Positions 32,031-40,781 of a stretch of DNA of 51,224 nucleotides are shown here, piece by piece. Under the pieces are notes generated by a model. It saw only the letters and a program-made list of their open reading frames with translations, searched no databases and was not told the origin of the DNA. The stretch comes from Actinomycetaceae bacterium (GTDB lineage: Bacteria; Actinomycetota; Actinomycetes; Actinomycetales; Actinomycetaceae), in the NCBI GenBank assembly GCA_030524055.1, contig JAUNHH010000002.1, positions 11,862-63,085 of the forward strand, in the 5' to 3' direction. How positions within the stretch are numbered: position 1 is the first letter of the stretch; every line of letters starts with the position of its first letter. The position numbers were made by a program, and so were the translations under genes.

Positions 32031-33479
32031 ATGACGGACCAGAATCCCAGCCCAATCTCACTAGGAAACTCTACCGAGAGCACAATCCTAGAGCCCGATA
32101 AACCAGGCACCTCTGCCAAAATGACAGGCGGTTGGGTGTATAGAAAATACCTTTTCTGCTACGCATTAGCTGGACTTGGGATTTTCGCCATCTGGGGGTC
32201 GATGGGGCCAATCTTCCTTCCTAATCAAGTGCAGATCATCGAGTTCAATAATATCTTCGGCGAGAACTCCGGAGTGAATCTCCTCGAATTGCAGCAACTT
32301 AAAGCAGCTGTGGAAGCAGGAACTGTCACTCCCAATGCCGAGCAGGCTGCGCTACTAGAAAAATTCGGCCAATATGACAGTGCTGTACGTGATGGCCTTG
32401 CACTCGTGACAGCAGTCGGTGTTTTTCTGACAATGCTCATCCAGCCAGTGGTGGGGATTTTATCTGACCGTACACGTTCTCCCATTGGGCGCCGTGCCCC
32501 ATGGATCTTGGGAGGGGCAATTGGTGGTGGTCTACTCCTCCTCGGATTACGTTTATCTCCGACCATTATTGCCATGGCAATCTTCTGGTCAATCGCCCAG
32601 ATCGCCATTAACTTGGCCCAGTCACCACTCACTACAACAGTTGCTGACCGGGTTGTTGAAAAGAAATTGGGTACTGCCTCGGCAATGTCCGGCATTGGAC
32701 TCATGGTAGGTATTCAAGTTGGGGCTGTGCTCGGTGGTGAACTTTTCGCGAGATATAGTCTTGATGCCTACTACTTCTTCATTATCGCCTTAATGGCATT
32801 TGCTCTCCTTTTTGTCTTCCTTTGTCCGGATAGAAGTTCAAAAGCACTGGACGTTGAGCCCTTCAATATTGGGGAATTTCTTCTCTCAATGTTTACCCCC
32901 ATGAAGGATGCTGACTTCCGGTGGGTATGGCTCTCCAAATTGGTCCTCATGTTCGGCTATACCGTCGCAGGCCAATTTAACCTCCTCATGATGCAGTTCT
33001 ACATTCAGCCTGCATTGTCACAACAAGAGGCTACAATCGAATTGCCCCGGGTTATGGTCGCCTCCTTGATTCCATCACTTATTGCGATGGTCATTGCTGG
33101 AATATGGTCCGATAAGATCCTGAAACGGAAACCTTTTGTTTTTGGGGCATCAGTACTCATGGCTGCAAGTTTCCTTATTCCTTGGATATGGCCCGTATTG
33201 CCAGCACTCTATGTGCAATCCGTTATTGGCGGCGCTGCAATGGGTGCATTCCTTACCGTCGATCAGGCCCTGTTTATTGATGTCATTCCCGATAAAGCAA
33301 CCGTTGGGCGTGACCTGGGAATGGGTAACTTGGGAGGCAATCTCGGTCAGGCAATTGGTCCAGTCGTTGCTAACGCTGTTGTTACCTACTTAGGAGGGTA
33401 TAAGAGCGTGTGGATTGTGTCGGCCATTATCGTCCTCGTTGCTGCCTTCGCGGTGATCCCGATTAAACGGGTGAAGTAG
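32031..33479 (+). CDS. MFS sugar transporter (SLC45-like)
   Basis: A 482-residue, about 12-helix major facilitator. The long first external loop after helix 1 (~residues 65-115), the motif GILSDRTRSPIGRRAPWILGG between helices 2 and 3 and the NLAQSPLTTTVADRV segment are typical of SLC45-like disaccharide:proton symporters. Substrates for that group are sucrose, maltose and similar sugars; the specific sugar cannot be read here. AAGGGGAG precedes ATG 32031. It is a single gene followed by two hairpins. It could feed the cytoplasmic GH3 glucosidase at 6.4-8.7 kb, but they are far apart. Confidence 0.9.
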   Translation: MTDQNPSPISLGNSTESTILEPDKPGTSAKMTGGWVYRKYLFCYALAGLGIFAIWGSMGPIFLPNQVQIIEFNNIFGENSGVNLLELQQLKAAVEAGTVTPNAEQAALLEKFGQYDSAVRDGLALVTAVGVFLTMLIQPVVGILSDRTRSPIGRRAPWILGGAIGGGLLLLGLRLSPTIIAMAIFWSIAQIAINLAQSPLTTTVADRVVEKKLGTASAMSGIGLMVGIQVGAVLGGELFARYSLDAYYFFIIALMAFALLFVFLCPDRSSKALDVEPFNIGEFLLSMFTPMKDADFRWVWLSKLVLMFGYTVAGQFNLLMMQFYIQPALSQQEATIELPRVMVASLIPSLIAMVIAGIWSDKILKRKPFVFGASVLMAASFLIPWIWPVLPALYVQSVIGGAAMGAFLTVDQALFIDVIPDKATVGRDLGMGNLGGNLGQAIGPVVANAVVTYLGGYKSVWIVSAIIVLVAAFAVIPIKRVK

Positions 33480-33513
33480 CTGTGTGAGTGATCGATAATC
33501 TGGACAGTCAATA

Positions 33514-33546
33514 AGGGCCGCCATCGTGAGTAACGATGGCGGCCCT
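33514..33546. terminator. perfect 14-bp hairpin after the MFS gene
   Basis: AGGGCCGCCATCGT (33514-33527) and ACGATGGCGGCCCT (33533-33546) pair exactly around a 5-base loop, 35 bases after the MFS stop. There is no T-run on the plus strand. It is not built from the 12-mer. Confidence 0.75.
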
Positions 33547-33628
33547 GGCGTTGAAGCAGAATGCCACCTGACTAAATCGGGTTATCAATTGTGTTTTGGT
33601 GGGTTGTTGGATGCACCAGACGGTCATA

Positions 33629-33668
33629 GGGCGACATTTTTGCCTGAAATCGGGCTTTTTTGTCGCCC
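33629..33668 (+). terminator. second hairpin with nested GC stem
   Basis: GGGCGACA (33629-33636) and TGTCGCCC (33661-33668) form the outer stem, with GCC...GGC inside and T-rich loops. TTT follows. It may be a back-up terminator or the remnant of a separate element; no gene lies between it and the first hairpin. Confidence 0.5.
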
Positions 33669-33778
33669 TTTGCATGTGTGGTGTCGCAATTCTTGTAGCG
33701 GACTAGTGACGCTGGAGCGTAAACCAGTGTGAGGACATGTTTTTCGCAGCCGATCTGCCTCTGGCCTGAGGTTGGTCT

Positions 33779-34074
33779 TCAGGACAAACCGCCGCGAGGA
33801 CGCGTTTTTAGCGGCGCAATCTCATTGTGGTGGCGGGTTGTCAGTCGGGGCCGAGAGGCAAGAAATTCTGACCTGGGCAAATAGTGGCCCCGCCCTCGCA
33901 CATCTGGACAAACCGCCGCGAGGATGCATTTCCGCGCGGCAATTGTCGTCATGGGCGCGGTTTGTTCTGGATAAGAGCACATATCAGGGCCATTGACGCG
34001 TAGGAGGCATCCGTGATGGTCTCAGACCATATGACCCTAATTTTTCCGCGCGCCCCCAACGAAAAACCCGATAA
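33779..34074. repeat. dispersed ~300-bp repeat, copy 2, containing a palindromic module array
   Basis: Near-identical to 5803-6101, in the same orientation: B module 33782-33841, A module 33862-33883, 12-mer variant 33888-33899, second B module 33906-33965, and the ATGGTCT-C-AGACCAT palindrome at 34016-34030. Differences are scattered substitutions and single-base gaps, including one that shifts the frame after the palindrome, so the shared region is not coding. Confidence 0.8.
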
Positions 34075-34118
34075 GCACACACAAGCACGCCGCTAACCCA
34101 CTAAATCAAAGCAAGTGA

Positions 34119-34667
34119 TCACTCATTCTCAGCACGCTTTACCTCAGTCGCCGCCCCATTTTCAGTATCGCCTTCAAAAGGAAGAAGTAGCGGCCGTAAA
34201 AGATGCGCCAAATGCTTCTGATCCGCCGCTGATAAAGGCGCAAGAATACGGCGTTCACAATCCAATAAGGTCGATAACGCTGCCTCAACTAATTCGCGCC
34301 CCGCCCTCGTTAATGTGACAGTGACTTGACGGCGATCTGAACCTTGCCGCGAACGCTCAACCAAACCCCGCTCTTCAAGACGATCAATCCGATTCGTCAT
34401 GGTCCCCGAGGACACTAATAACTCAGCCATTAAAGCTCCAGGAGTGAGTGCACACGGCCCGCCACAGCGGCGCAAACTTGCTAGAACATCAAACTCCCAT
34501 GGCTCTAAATCGTGATCGGCGAAAACTGCGCGACGCTCTAAATCCAAATGGCGCCCTAAACGGCTGACGCGAGAAAGGACCTCTAAAGGAGAGGTATCCA
34601 AGTCAGGGCGTAATGCCGACCATGAGGCAATAATCCGGTCAACCTCGTCACTGGGTAACTCAGTCAT
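34119..34667 (-). CDS. MarR-family transcriptional regulator
   Basis: A 182-residue winged helix-turn-helix protein. The DNA-binding domain spans ~55-140: LEPWEFDVLASLRRCGG, then the recognition helix LLVSSGTMTNRIDRLEERGLVER and the wing RQGSDRRQVTVTLT. MarR proteins usually repress their own and a neighbouring gene until a small ligand binds. A perfect palindrome, CTCGACGTCGAG, lies 13 bases upstream of the start and is a likely operator. A 12-mer copy (34299-34310) writes RPALVNV, at the edge of the wing. The start has a weak ribosome site. Confidence 0.92.
   Translation of the reverse strand: MTELPSDEVDRIIASWSALRPDLDTSPLEVLSRVSRLGRHLDLERRAVFADHDLEPWEFDVLASLRRCGGPCALTPGALMAELLVSSGTMTNRIDRLEERGLVERSRQGSDRRQVTVTLTRAGRELVEAALSTLLDCERRILAPLSAADQKHLAHLLRPLLLPFEGDTENGAATEVKRAENE
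34299..34310 (-). repeat. 12-mer repeat ACGAGGGCGGGG inside MarR gene
   Basis: Perfect copy read on the minus strand, followed by C, inside the marR-like coding sequence. The gene is on the minus strand; in the protein it specifies part of TRAGRELV. Confidence 0.85.
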
Positions 34668-34679
34668 AACACCAAGATA

Positions 34680-34691
34680 CTCGACGTCGAG
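34680..34691. promoter_or_regulatory. perfect palindrome CTCGACGTCGAG, likely MarR operator
   Basis: CTCGACGTCGAG is a perfect 12-bp dyad, with ATA-rich flanks (GATA left, ATATC right), 13 bases upstream of the leftward marR-like gene and in the gap to the nucleoside operon. MarR-family proteins commonly bind such CTCGA-type inverted repeats. Binding is inferred. Confidence 0.6.
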
Positions 34692-34844
34692 ATATCTGTG
34701 GAAGTGGGCACAGAAAAGCCATCTAGCGGTTGCGATTGGATTACGAGACTATGAGAGTCGGGGACTTCTCGCTACGATCATAGTGTTGCCAGGCGTGTGC
34801 TCTATGTGCATGCCTTCCCACCATGGCCTCTAGGAGGACTCAAA

Positions 34845-35951
34845 GTGAAGACCGCTCTGAAATTCGCTACGGCCGGCGCTGCTGCCGCCCTTATGTTGAC
34901 TGCCTGTGGGGCTCCACCCGACGCTGCATCCTCCGGAGCTTCCGCTACTCCTGCCTCTGGCGCCCAGTCTGGCTCTGCTCCCGCTGACGGGAAAGTAAAA
35001 GCCTGCATGATTTCTGACGCTGGGGGCTTTGACGATAAGTCCTTCAACCAGTCAGGCAAAGAAGGTCTTGATCGCGCCGCAAAAGAACTCGGCGTAGAAA
35101 TCGCCTTCTCTGAATCGAAGTCCGAAGCTGACTACGCTGCCAATATCAGTGCCCAAGTCCAGGGCGGATGCGACATTATTATTGGCGTTGGCTTTATGAT
35201 GGCCGACTCCATTGGTGAGGCCGCTAACGCCAACCCCAATGTGAAATTCGCGCTGGTAGACGCCACTGTGGAAAACGCTCCCGCGAACTTCAAGGCACTG
35301 CTGTTCAACACTGCAGAAGCAAGCTACCTGGCTGGCTACGCTTCCGCAGGCATGACCAGCTCCGGTAAGGTCGGCACCTTCCTTGGCGCCCAGCTGCCCT
35401 CCACCGCTGTTTTCGCTGACGGCTATGCCGATGGCATTGCCAAGTACAACGAAACCCACGGCACCAAGGTGGAGTTGCTCGGCTGGGACAAAGCCGCCCA
35501 AAAGGGTATGGCTACCGGCGACTTTGAAGACACTGCCAAAGGCAAGCAATTCACCACGCAGCTGATCGACCAGGGCGCAGACATTATTATGCCCGTCGCT
35601 GGCCCAGTTGGAACCGGTACTTTAGCGGCAGCTAAAGACACCGGTAAAGCCAATGTCGTGTGGGTTGACGCTGACGGTTACCTGACCCAACCTGATTTCA
35701 AGCAGTTCATTGTCACCTCCGTCATGAAAGAAATCGACAATGCTGTTTTCGACGCAGTGAAGTCAGTTCAGGATGGCTCCTGGTCATCCGAATCCTACGT
35801 TGGCACTATTGCTAACGGCGGCGTCTCTATCGCCCCCTTCCATGATTTCGAGGGCAAAGTCTCCCCCGAACTCAAAGCGGAACTCGAAGCATTGACCAAG
35901 GAAATCGCTGACGGGAAACTCAAGGTCGAGTCTAAGAACACCCCGAAGTGA
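34845..35951 (+). CDS. BMP-family nucleoside-binding lipoprotein (PnrA-like)
   Basis: A 368-residue exported lipoprotein, the substrate receptor of the ABC transporter encoded downstream. The signal peptide ends in a lipobox (LTAC) with Cys21 as the lipidated residue, then a short Ala/Ser/Pro linker, then the BMP domain starting KACMISDAGGFDDKSFNQSG, with the ESKSEADY and IIGVGFMMADSIGEAA motifs of the PnrA/Med family, known to bind purine or pyrimidine nucleosides. GTG 34845 has AGGAGG seven bases upstream. A hairpin separates it from the ATPase gene, which fits higher expression of the receptor. Confidence 0.93.
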   Translation: MKTALKFATAGAAAALMLTACGAPPDAASSGASATPASGAQSGSAPADGKVKACMISDAGGFDDKSFNQSGKEGLDRAAKELGVEIAFSESKSEADYAANISAQVQGGCDIIIGVGFMMADSIGEAANANPNVKFALVDATVENAPANFKALLFNTAEASYLAGYASAGMTSSGKVGTFLGAQLPSTAVFADGYADGIAKYNETHGTKVELLGWDKAAQKGMATGDFEDTAKGKQFTTQLIDQGADIIMPVAGPVGTGTLAAAKDTGKANVVWVDADGYLTQPDFKQFIVTSVMKEIDNAVFDAVKSVQDGSWSSESYVGTIANGGVSIAPFHDFEGKVSPELKAELEALTKEIADGKLKVESKNTPK

Positions 35952-35981
35952 TCACCTATTGTCAATAGCAAACGGGTGAAT

Positions 35982-36022
35982 AACCGGGGGCGTGGGAATG
36001 CGAATCCCGCGCCTCCGGTTTT
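35982..36022 (+). terminator. hairpin between lipoprotein and ATPase genes (partial terminator)
   Basis: AACCGGGGGCGTGGGA (35982-35997) pairs with TCCCGCGCCTCCGGTT (36005-36020), with one or two mismatches, followed by TT. Such a hairpin inside a transporter operon commonly reduces read-through, so the receptor is made in excess. Confidence 0.7.
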
Positions 36023-36134
36023 CGCTATTATGGCGGTCGATGTTGACCGCGCCCGCTCGCAGTGAAAACCCATTCACAAAAGAGAGGGCACTGGAACCAA
36101 TATCCTTCTCGCAGCGCGGCACAAGGAGCCCACG

Positions 36135-37769
36135 GTGAAACTTGAATTAGAAGGGATCACGAAGGTCTTCGGGCCGCTCGTGGCCAATGACCATATCGAC
36201 CTCACCGTCGAACCCGGTCAGATCCTTGCCCTGTTAGGGGAAAATGGCGCCGGAAAATCCACATTAATGAATGTGCTTTACGGGCTCTATCAACCCGATG
36301 CGGGGCGAATACTGATTGACGGAGAAGAGACAGTATTCCGCGGCCCAGGCGACGCTGTTGCCGCAGGAATTGGAATGGTCCACCAGCACTTTATGTTGGT
36401 CCCCGTTTTTACCGTCACTGAATCAGTCGCATTGGGTTATGAACCCACTAATGGCCCACTTCTTGACCATGGTGCTGCCCGCGCAAAAGTCGTGGAACTG
36501 TCGAATCGATTTGGATTCGATATCAATCCCGATGCCATGATTGAAGATCTCTCTGTTGGTGCCCAACAGCGGGTCGAAATCATTAAAGCCCTCTCTCGCG
36601 ACGCAAAAGTCCTGATTCTTGACGAGCCCACCGCAGTGCTCACCCCACAAGAAACCGACGAACTCCTAGAGATTATGCGCGAGCTTAAAGCTGCGGGAAC
36701 CTCCATTATTCTCATCACCCATAAACTTCGTGAAGTCCGTGCAATCGCCGATAAAATCACGGTGATTCGCCGCGGAAAAGTAGTAGGCCATGCCTCTCCT
36801 GAATCAACGGAAACCGAATTAGCCTCCCTCATGGTGGGGCGCGCAGTGGATCTTGGCGTTGATAAAGGCCCAGCCGATACGGGCGCTATTGCTCTGGCCT
36901 ATAAAGACCTGTCCCTATTGGATGACAACGGCGCCACCGCATTAGATCATGTCAATCTCGAGGTGCGACGCGGAGAAATCCTCTGCGTGGCAGGAGTCCA
37001 AGGAAATGGGCAAACCGAACTTTGTGAAGTCACCTTAGGCGCAGTGAATCCCTCATCCGGGGCGGTCCTTATTGATGGGAAAGACCTGGCGGGAATGAGT
37101 ATTCGCCAGCGCCTTGATGCTGGCTTGGGGTACGTTCCAGAAGACCGCAGTGAAGATGGAATGATTGCCTCATTTTCTATTGCCGAGAATATGATTCTCG
37201 ATCAATACCATGCCGCGCCATTTTCTCGTGGACCCTCAATGAATCTGCGGGCAGTATCGACTCACGCAGAAAAACTCCGCGAAGAATTCGACGTGCGTGT
37301 CACCTCCCTTTCTGACCCCATTTCCACCCTGTCGGGAGGAAATGCGCAAAAGGCCATTCTGGCCCGCGAACTCTCCCGCCCGCTGCGGGTCCTCGTTGCC
37401 TCACAGCCCACACGTGGCTTGGATGTTGGCTCCATTGAATTCGTCCACGCGCGCATCGTGGAAGAACGCGATAAGGGCACGGCGGTGATGGTGGTGTCCA
37501 CAGAATTGGACGAGGTCGTGGCGCTGGCTGACCGGATTGCCGTGATGTACAAGGGGCGGGTGATTGGCATTGTGCCTGGGCAAACCTCCCGCGATGTCCT
37601 TGGTCTAATGATGGCTGGCGTTCCTGAGGCGGAAGCCGTTAAACAAGTAGCCCTGCACGGACCAACTGAAACAGAGGCAGTAGCTGAAGACGCCTTAGCC
37701 TTTGCGCCACCAGACCCTGAGGATTTACCCGAGGTTCATACCGAAAACTCTGAGGAGGACCAGAAATGA
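36135..37769 (+). CDS. nucleoside ABC transporter ATP-binding protein (two ABC domains)
   Basis: A 544-residue ATPase with two fused ABC domains, as in the ribose/nucleoside (RbsA/NupA/YufO) group. Domain 1 is complete: GENGAGKSTLM, LSVGAQQRVEI, VLILDEPTAVLTP. Domain 2 has the usual degenerate Walker A (GVQGNGQTEL) with LSGGNAQKAILAREL and a degenerate Walker B (VLVASQPTRGLDVG). Only the first site is expected to hydrolyse ATP efficiently. GTG 36135 follows AAGGAG. The stop overlaps the first permease start (ATGA). The C-terminal ~40 residues are acidic. Confidence 0.93.
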   Translation: MKLELEGITKVFGPLVANDHIDLTVEPGQILALLGENGAGKSTLMNVLYGLYQPDAGRILIDGEETVFRGPGDAVAAGIGMVHQHFMLVPVFTVTESVALGYEPTNGPLLDHGAARAKVVELSNRFGFDINPDAMIEDLSVGAQQRVEIIKALSRDAKVLILDEPTAVLTPQETDELLEIMRELKAAGTSIILITHKLREVRAIADKITVIRRGKVVGHASPESTETELASLMVGRAVDLGVDKGPADTGAIALAYKDLSLLDDNGATALDHVNLEVRRGEILCVAGVQGNGQTELCEVTLGAVNPSSGAVLIDGKDLAGMSIRQRLDAGLGYVPEDRSEDGMIASFSIAENMILDQYHAAPFSRGPSMNLRAVSTHAEKLREEFDVRVTSLSDPISTLSGGNAQKAILARELSRPLRVLVASQPTRGLDVGSIEFVHARIVEERDKGTAVMVVSTELDEVVALADRIAVMYKGRVIGIVPGQTSRDVLGLMMAGVPEAEAVKQVALHGPTETEAVAEDALAFAPPDPEDLPEVHTENSEEDQK

Positions 37770-39040
37770 GTTCCGCATCAACCCAGAGTTCGGCACCGCC
37801 GAAATCTGAAGGGCAGGCAACAGGCGAAGGCACACCGTGGATCCGCCTTTTGTTGTCACGCTTTTTTAGCCCGTCGGTGACCACTATCGCCATGGCTATT
37901 ATTCTGGCGCTGATTACTGGAGCGGTTATTGTTGCCCTTTTCGACCCGAAAGTGCAGGAAACTGTCGGCTATTTCTTTGCCCGGCCTTCCGACTTTTTTG
38001 CCGCCTTCGGTAAAGCCTTTAGTGGCTTCTTTATTTCCCTGATTCGGGGCGCCATTTTTGACTGGACCCAGCCGACTTTCTCCGCTGCGATCCGCCCATT
38101 AACAGAAACACTGACCCGATCAGTTCCATTGATTATTGCGGGCCTGGCCATTGCCGTGTCCTTTACCGCTGGTATGTTTAATATTGGCGTTCAAGGGCAG
38201 CTTCTTCTTGGGGCAACCCTGGGTGGCTATATTGGTTTTGCTCTTCCCAGCGCACCTGGCCTACATATGGTCACCGCCATTATTGGTGCGATGGTTGGTG
38301 GCGCTATTTGGGGCTTTATTCCCGGCGTTCTCCGCGCAAAACTTCACGCCAATGAAGTGATCGTGACGATTATGCTGAACTCGGTTGCGGTCTACCTGGT
38401 CCAATATCTGCTGAATCAGCAATTGTTCTATGGCGAAGGCGGTTACCCGTCGAAATCCCAAAAAGTCCTGTCCTCAGCAGAATACCCGTTGATTCTCGGC
38501 CCCGGATTCCGCCTCCACCTTGGTTTCCTCATTGCCATTGCGGCAGCAATTTTTGTTTGGTGGCTCCTGAAGCGTTCCACTTTTGGTTTTGAACTCCGCG
38601 CTGCAGGTGCTAATCCATCAGCAGCAAAAACGGCAGGCATTAATGTTCCTAGGACGCTGATGCTCACCCTGGTTCTTTCTGGAGCATTAGCTGGCCTAGC
38701 AGGAACCGCCCCCGTTTTAGGTACAGAAAAAGCCGTGACCGCTGGAGTTGCAGGCTCTTATGGTTTTGATTCCATTACGGTGGCGCTGCTTGGTAAATCC
38801 TCTCCACTAGGAGTGGTTTTAGCGGGCATTCTTTTTGGTGGCCTAGCTGCTGGCGGCGCTGTTATGCAGGCATCATCAGCAATTCCAGTCGATATCGTTC
38901 AGATCACTCAAGCCGTCATTGTTCTTTTGATCGCCGCATCCGAAGCTATTCGCCTACGGCGAGAAAAACGTCGTGCAGATGCAGCCTCAGCTGCCAAGCG
39001 TGAAGCCGCTGCGCAGGCCCAGAAAGGAGCCCAGGCATGA
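37766..39040 (+). CDS. nucleoside ABC transporter permease (BPD_transp_2, first)
   Basis: A 424-residue inner-membrane subunit of the RbsC/YufP type, with a long N-terminal leader helix, about nine membrane helices and the family motifs MFNIGVQGQLLLGATLGGY and AAGANPSAAKTAGINV (the coupling loop that contacts the ATPase). It overlaps both its neighbours by four bases, so all subunits are translationally coupled. The C-terminal tail is Lys/Arg/Ala-rich. It forms a heterodimer with the next permease. Confidence 0.93.
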   Translation: MSSASTQSSAPPKSEGQATGEGTPWIRLLLSRFFSPSVTTIAMAIILALITGAVIVALFDPKVQETVGYFFARPSDFFAAFGKAFSGFFISLIRGAIFDWTQPTFSAAIRPLTETLTRSVPLIIAGLAIAVSFTAGMFNIGVQGQLLLGATLGGYIGFALPSAPGLHMVTAIIGAMVGGAIWGFIPGVLRAKLHANEVIVTIMLNSVAVYLVQYLLNQQLFYGEGGYPSKSQKVLSSAEYPLILGPGFRLHLGFLIAIAAAIFVWWLLKRSTFGFELRAAGANPSAAKTAGINVPRTLMLTLVLSGALAGLAGTAPVLGTEKAVTAGVAGSYGFDSITVALLGKSSPLGVVLAGILFGGLAAGGAVMQASSAIPVDIVQITQAVIVLLIAASEAIRLRREKRRADAASAAKREAAAQAQKGAQA

Positions 39041-40320
39041 GCGCCACAACGGCACCCTCCCGCGCCGAGAAAGCGCCAACTGAGGAGTACATCCTTGCCC
39101 CCGTTCAATGGCGGGACCCCATTGTGTCCACGGTTATGACGGTGGTAACCCTTGCCCTGGCCTTGTCTTCCCATGGCACCAGCCGTGTGTCATTGTCAGG
39201 AGCCACCAGTTGGTTCGATATTGCTGAAATGCAAGTCCCCGCGCAGATTATTGGCCTTATTCTGGCCGTGTGCGCGATTGCCGCAACAGGGTGGATTTAT
39301 CGGCAAGCTTTGGCGCGTCGCGTCGCCCCTGGCTGGTACATGGGAATTGTGGGCTTCGCATTAGTCACCACATTCCTTCTATGGACAGTGGCAGGGAAAT
39401 CCTCCGCAGTTCTTCCTGTTGTTTCGCTGCTCGCCGGCGGCCTTGCCTTTGCAGTACCCCTTGTTTTCGGGGCGATCGCAGGCGTGATCTGCGAACGCAG
39501 CGGCATTATTAATATCGCCATTGAAGGCCAACTTCTTTTCGGCGCATTTATGGCTGCTGTTGCCGCATCGGCAGCAAGTAATGCATGGGTGGGCCTCATT
39601 ACTGCTCCTATTGCCGGGGTGGCTTTGGCGGCTCTTCTGGCACTATTCACGATTAATTATCGCGCTGACCATATTGTGGTGGGAGTGGTGCTGAATATGT
39701 TGGCACTGGGCGTGACCTCTTTTATGTTCTCCACCCAGCTAAAAAACACACCTGAACTCAATAAGTCGCTGCCTTTAGGGCCCATTGGTATTCCAGTTCT
39801 GAAAGACATTCCTGTTATTGGACCGGTCCTCTTTAATCAGTCAATTCTGGTTTACCTCATGTATGCGCTGGTGATTATTGCGGAAATTATGCTTTTCCAT
39901 TCGCGCTGGGGCTTGCGGACCCGCGCCTGCGGTGAGCATCCGAAAGCCGCTGACACAGTAGGCATTAAAGTCAATGTCCTGCGGTGGCAAAATGTTCTCC
40001 TCGCGGGAGGAATAGCCGGCTTAGGTGGCGCTTTCTTTACTATCGGTGAAGGCTTGGCCTTCTCGAAAGATATGGCCGCTGGAAATGGCTTTATTGCTTT
40101 GGCGGCCATGATTCTTGGTCGATGGAATCCACGTGGAGCTCTCGCCGCTGCCCTCCTTTTTGGTTTCGCCACGAATCTGGGCGCAGTGATGCAGGCTGTT
40201 GGCGCGGACCTGCCCGCTGAGTTCCTCCTCATGATTCCTTATGTGGTCACGATTTTGGCCGTTGCGGGATTTGTTGGGGCAGTACGTGCACCAGCAGCAG
40301 AAGGAGTGGCGTACCCGTGA
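39037..40320 (+). CDS. nucleoside ABC transporter permease (BPD_transp_2, second)
   Basis: A 427-residue membrane subunit of the YufQ type, the partner of the preceding permease. Motifs are IINIAIEGQLLFGAFMAAV and the coupling loop TRACGEHPKAADTVGIKV. It starts by an ATGA overlap and ends in a GTGA overlap with cdd, linking uptake directly to salvage. About ten hydrophobic segments are visible. Confidence 0.93.
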   Translation: MSATTAPSRAEKAPTEEYILAPVQWRDPIVSTVMTVVTLALALSSHGTSRVSLSGATSWFDIAEMQVPAQIIGLILAVCAIAATGWIYRQALARRVAPGWYMGIVGFALVTTFLLWTVAGKSSAVLPVVSLLAGGLAFAVPLVFGAIAGVICERSGIINIAIEGQLLFGAFMAAVAASAASNAWVGLITAPIAGVALAALLALFTINYRADHIVVGVVLNMLALGVTSFMFSTQLKNTPELNKSLPLGPIGIPVLKDIPVIGPVLFNQSILVYLMYALVIIAEIMLFHSRWGLRTRACGEHPKAADTVGIKVNVLRWQNVLLAGGIAGLGGAFFTIGEGLAFSKDMAAGNGFIALAAMILGRWNPRGALAAALLFGFATNLGAVMQAVGADLPAEFLLMIPYVVTILAVAGFVGAVRAPAAEGVAYP

Positions 40321-40781
40321 CAATGATTGACGAGGGCGGGGCCCCAACGACGCCTCCGCCCGCCGATTTACGCGACTCTATTTCCCCGCAAATATGGGCT
40401 ATTCTTCATGAAACGGCCTGTGAAGCAATGGAATGCGCCTATGCGCCCTATTCGGATTTTCAGGTTGGGGCGGCCGCCCTCGTCAATGATGGACGAATCG
40501 TCAGCGGATGCAATGTGGAAAATGCCGGATATGGGGTAACCCTGTGCGCAGAATGCGGACTCATTTCCGAATTAGTCCGCACAGGCGGAGGAAAACTGGC
40601 AGCATTTGTCTGTGTCGATAAAAATGGCAGCCCCTGCGCGCCCTGTGGCCGCTGCCGGCAACTCCTCAATGAACACAGTCTGCCCACAACGCTTTTAGCA
40701 ATGCCCGACGGCATTATGACAATGGAGGAAGTACTCCCCGGCGCCTTCGGCCCAAATAACCTTCATCCTCAGGAGAAATGA
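40317..40781 (+). CDS. cdd: cytidine deaminase
   Basis: A 154-residue homotetrameric-type cytidine deaminase: converts cytidine and deoxycytidine to uridine forms. Active-site features are AYAPYSDFQVGAA, NVENAGYGVTLCAECG (zinc ligand Cys77, catalytic Glu79) and SPCAPCGRCRQLL (remaining zinc Cys residues). GTG 40317 overlaps the permease stop. The N-terminal ~20 residues (MIDEGGAPTTPPPAD) are extra to the family and are largely written by a perfect 12-mer copy at 40330-40341; a two-mismatch copy lies at 40472-40483. The real start could be further in. Confidence 0.94.
   Translation: MTMIDEGGAPTTPPPADLRDSISPQIWAILHETACEAMECAYAPYSDFQVGAAALVNDGRIVSGCNVENAGYGVTLCAECGLISELVRTGGGKLAAFVCVDKNGSPCAPCGRCRQLLNEHSLPTTLLAMPDGIMTMEEVLPGAFGPNNLHPQEK
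40330..40341 (+). repeat. 12-mer repeat ACGAGGGCGGGG at the cdd start
   Basis: Perfect copy, followed by C. It encodes DEGGA in the non-conserved N-terminal extension of Cdd, which suggests it was accepted in a tolerant position. Confidence 0.85.

Noticed and set aside
33526-33732. A 68-codon plus-strand frame after the MFS gene
   Set aside because: It runs through two hairpins and has no start signal.
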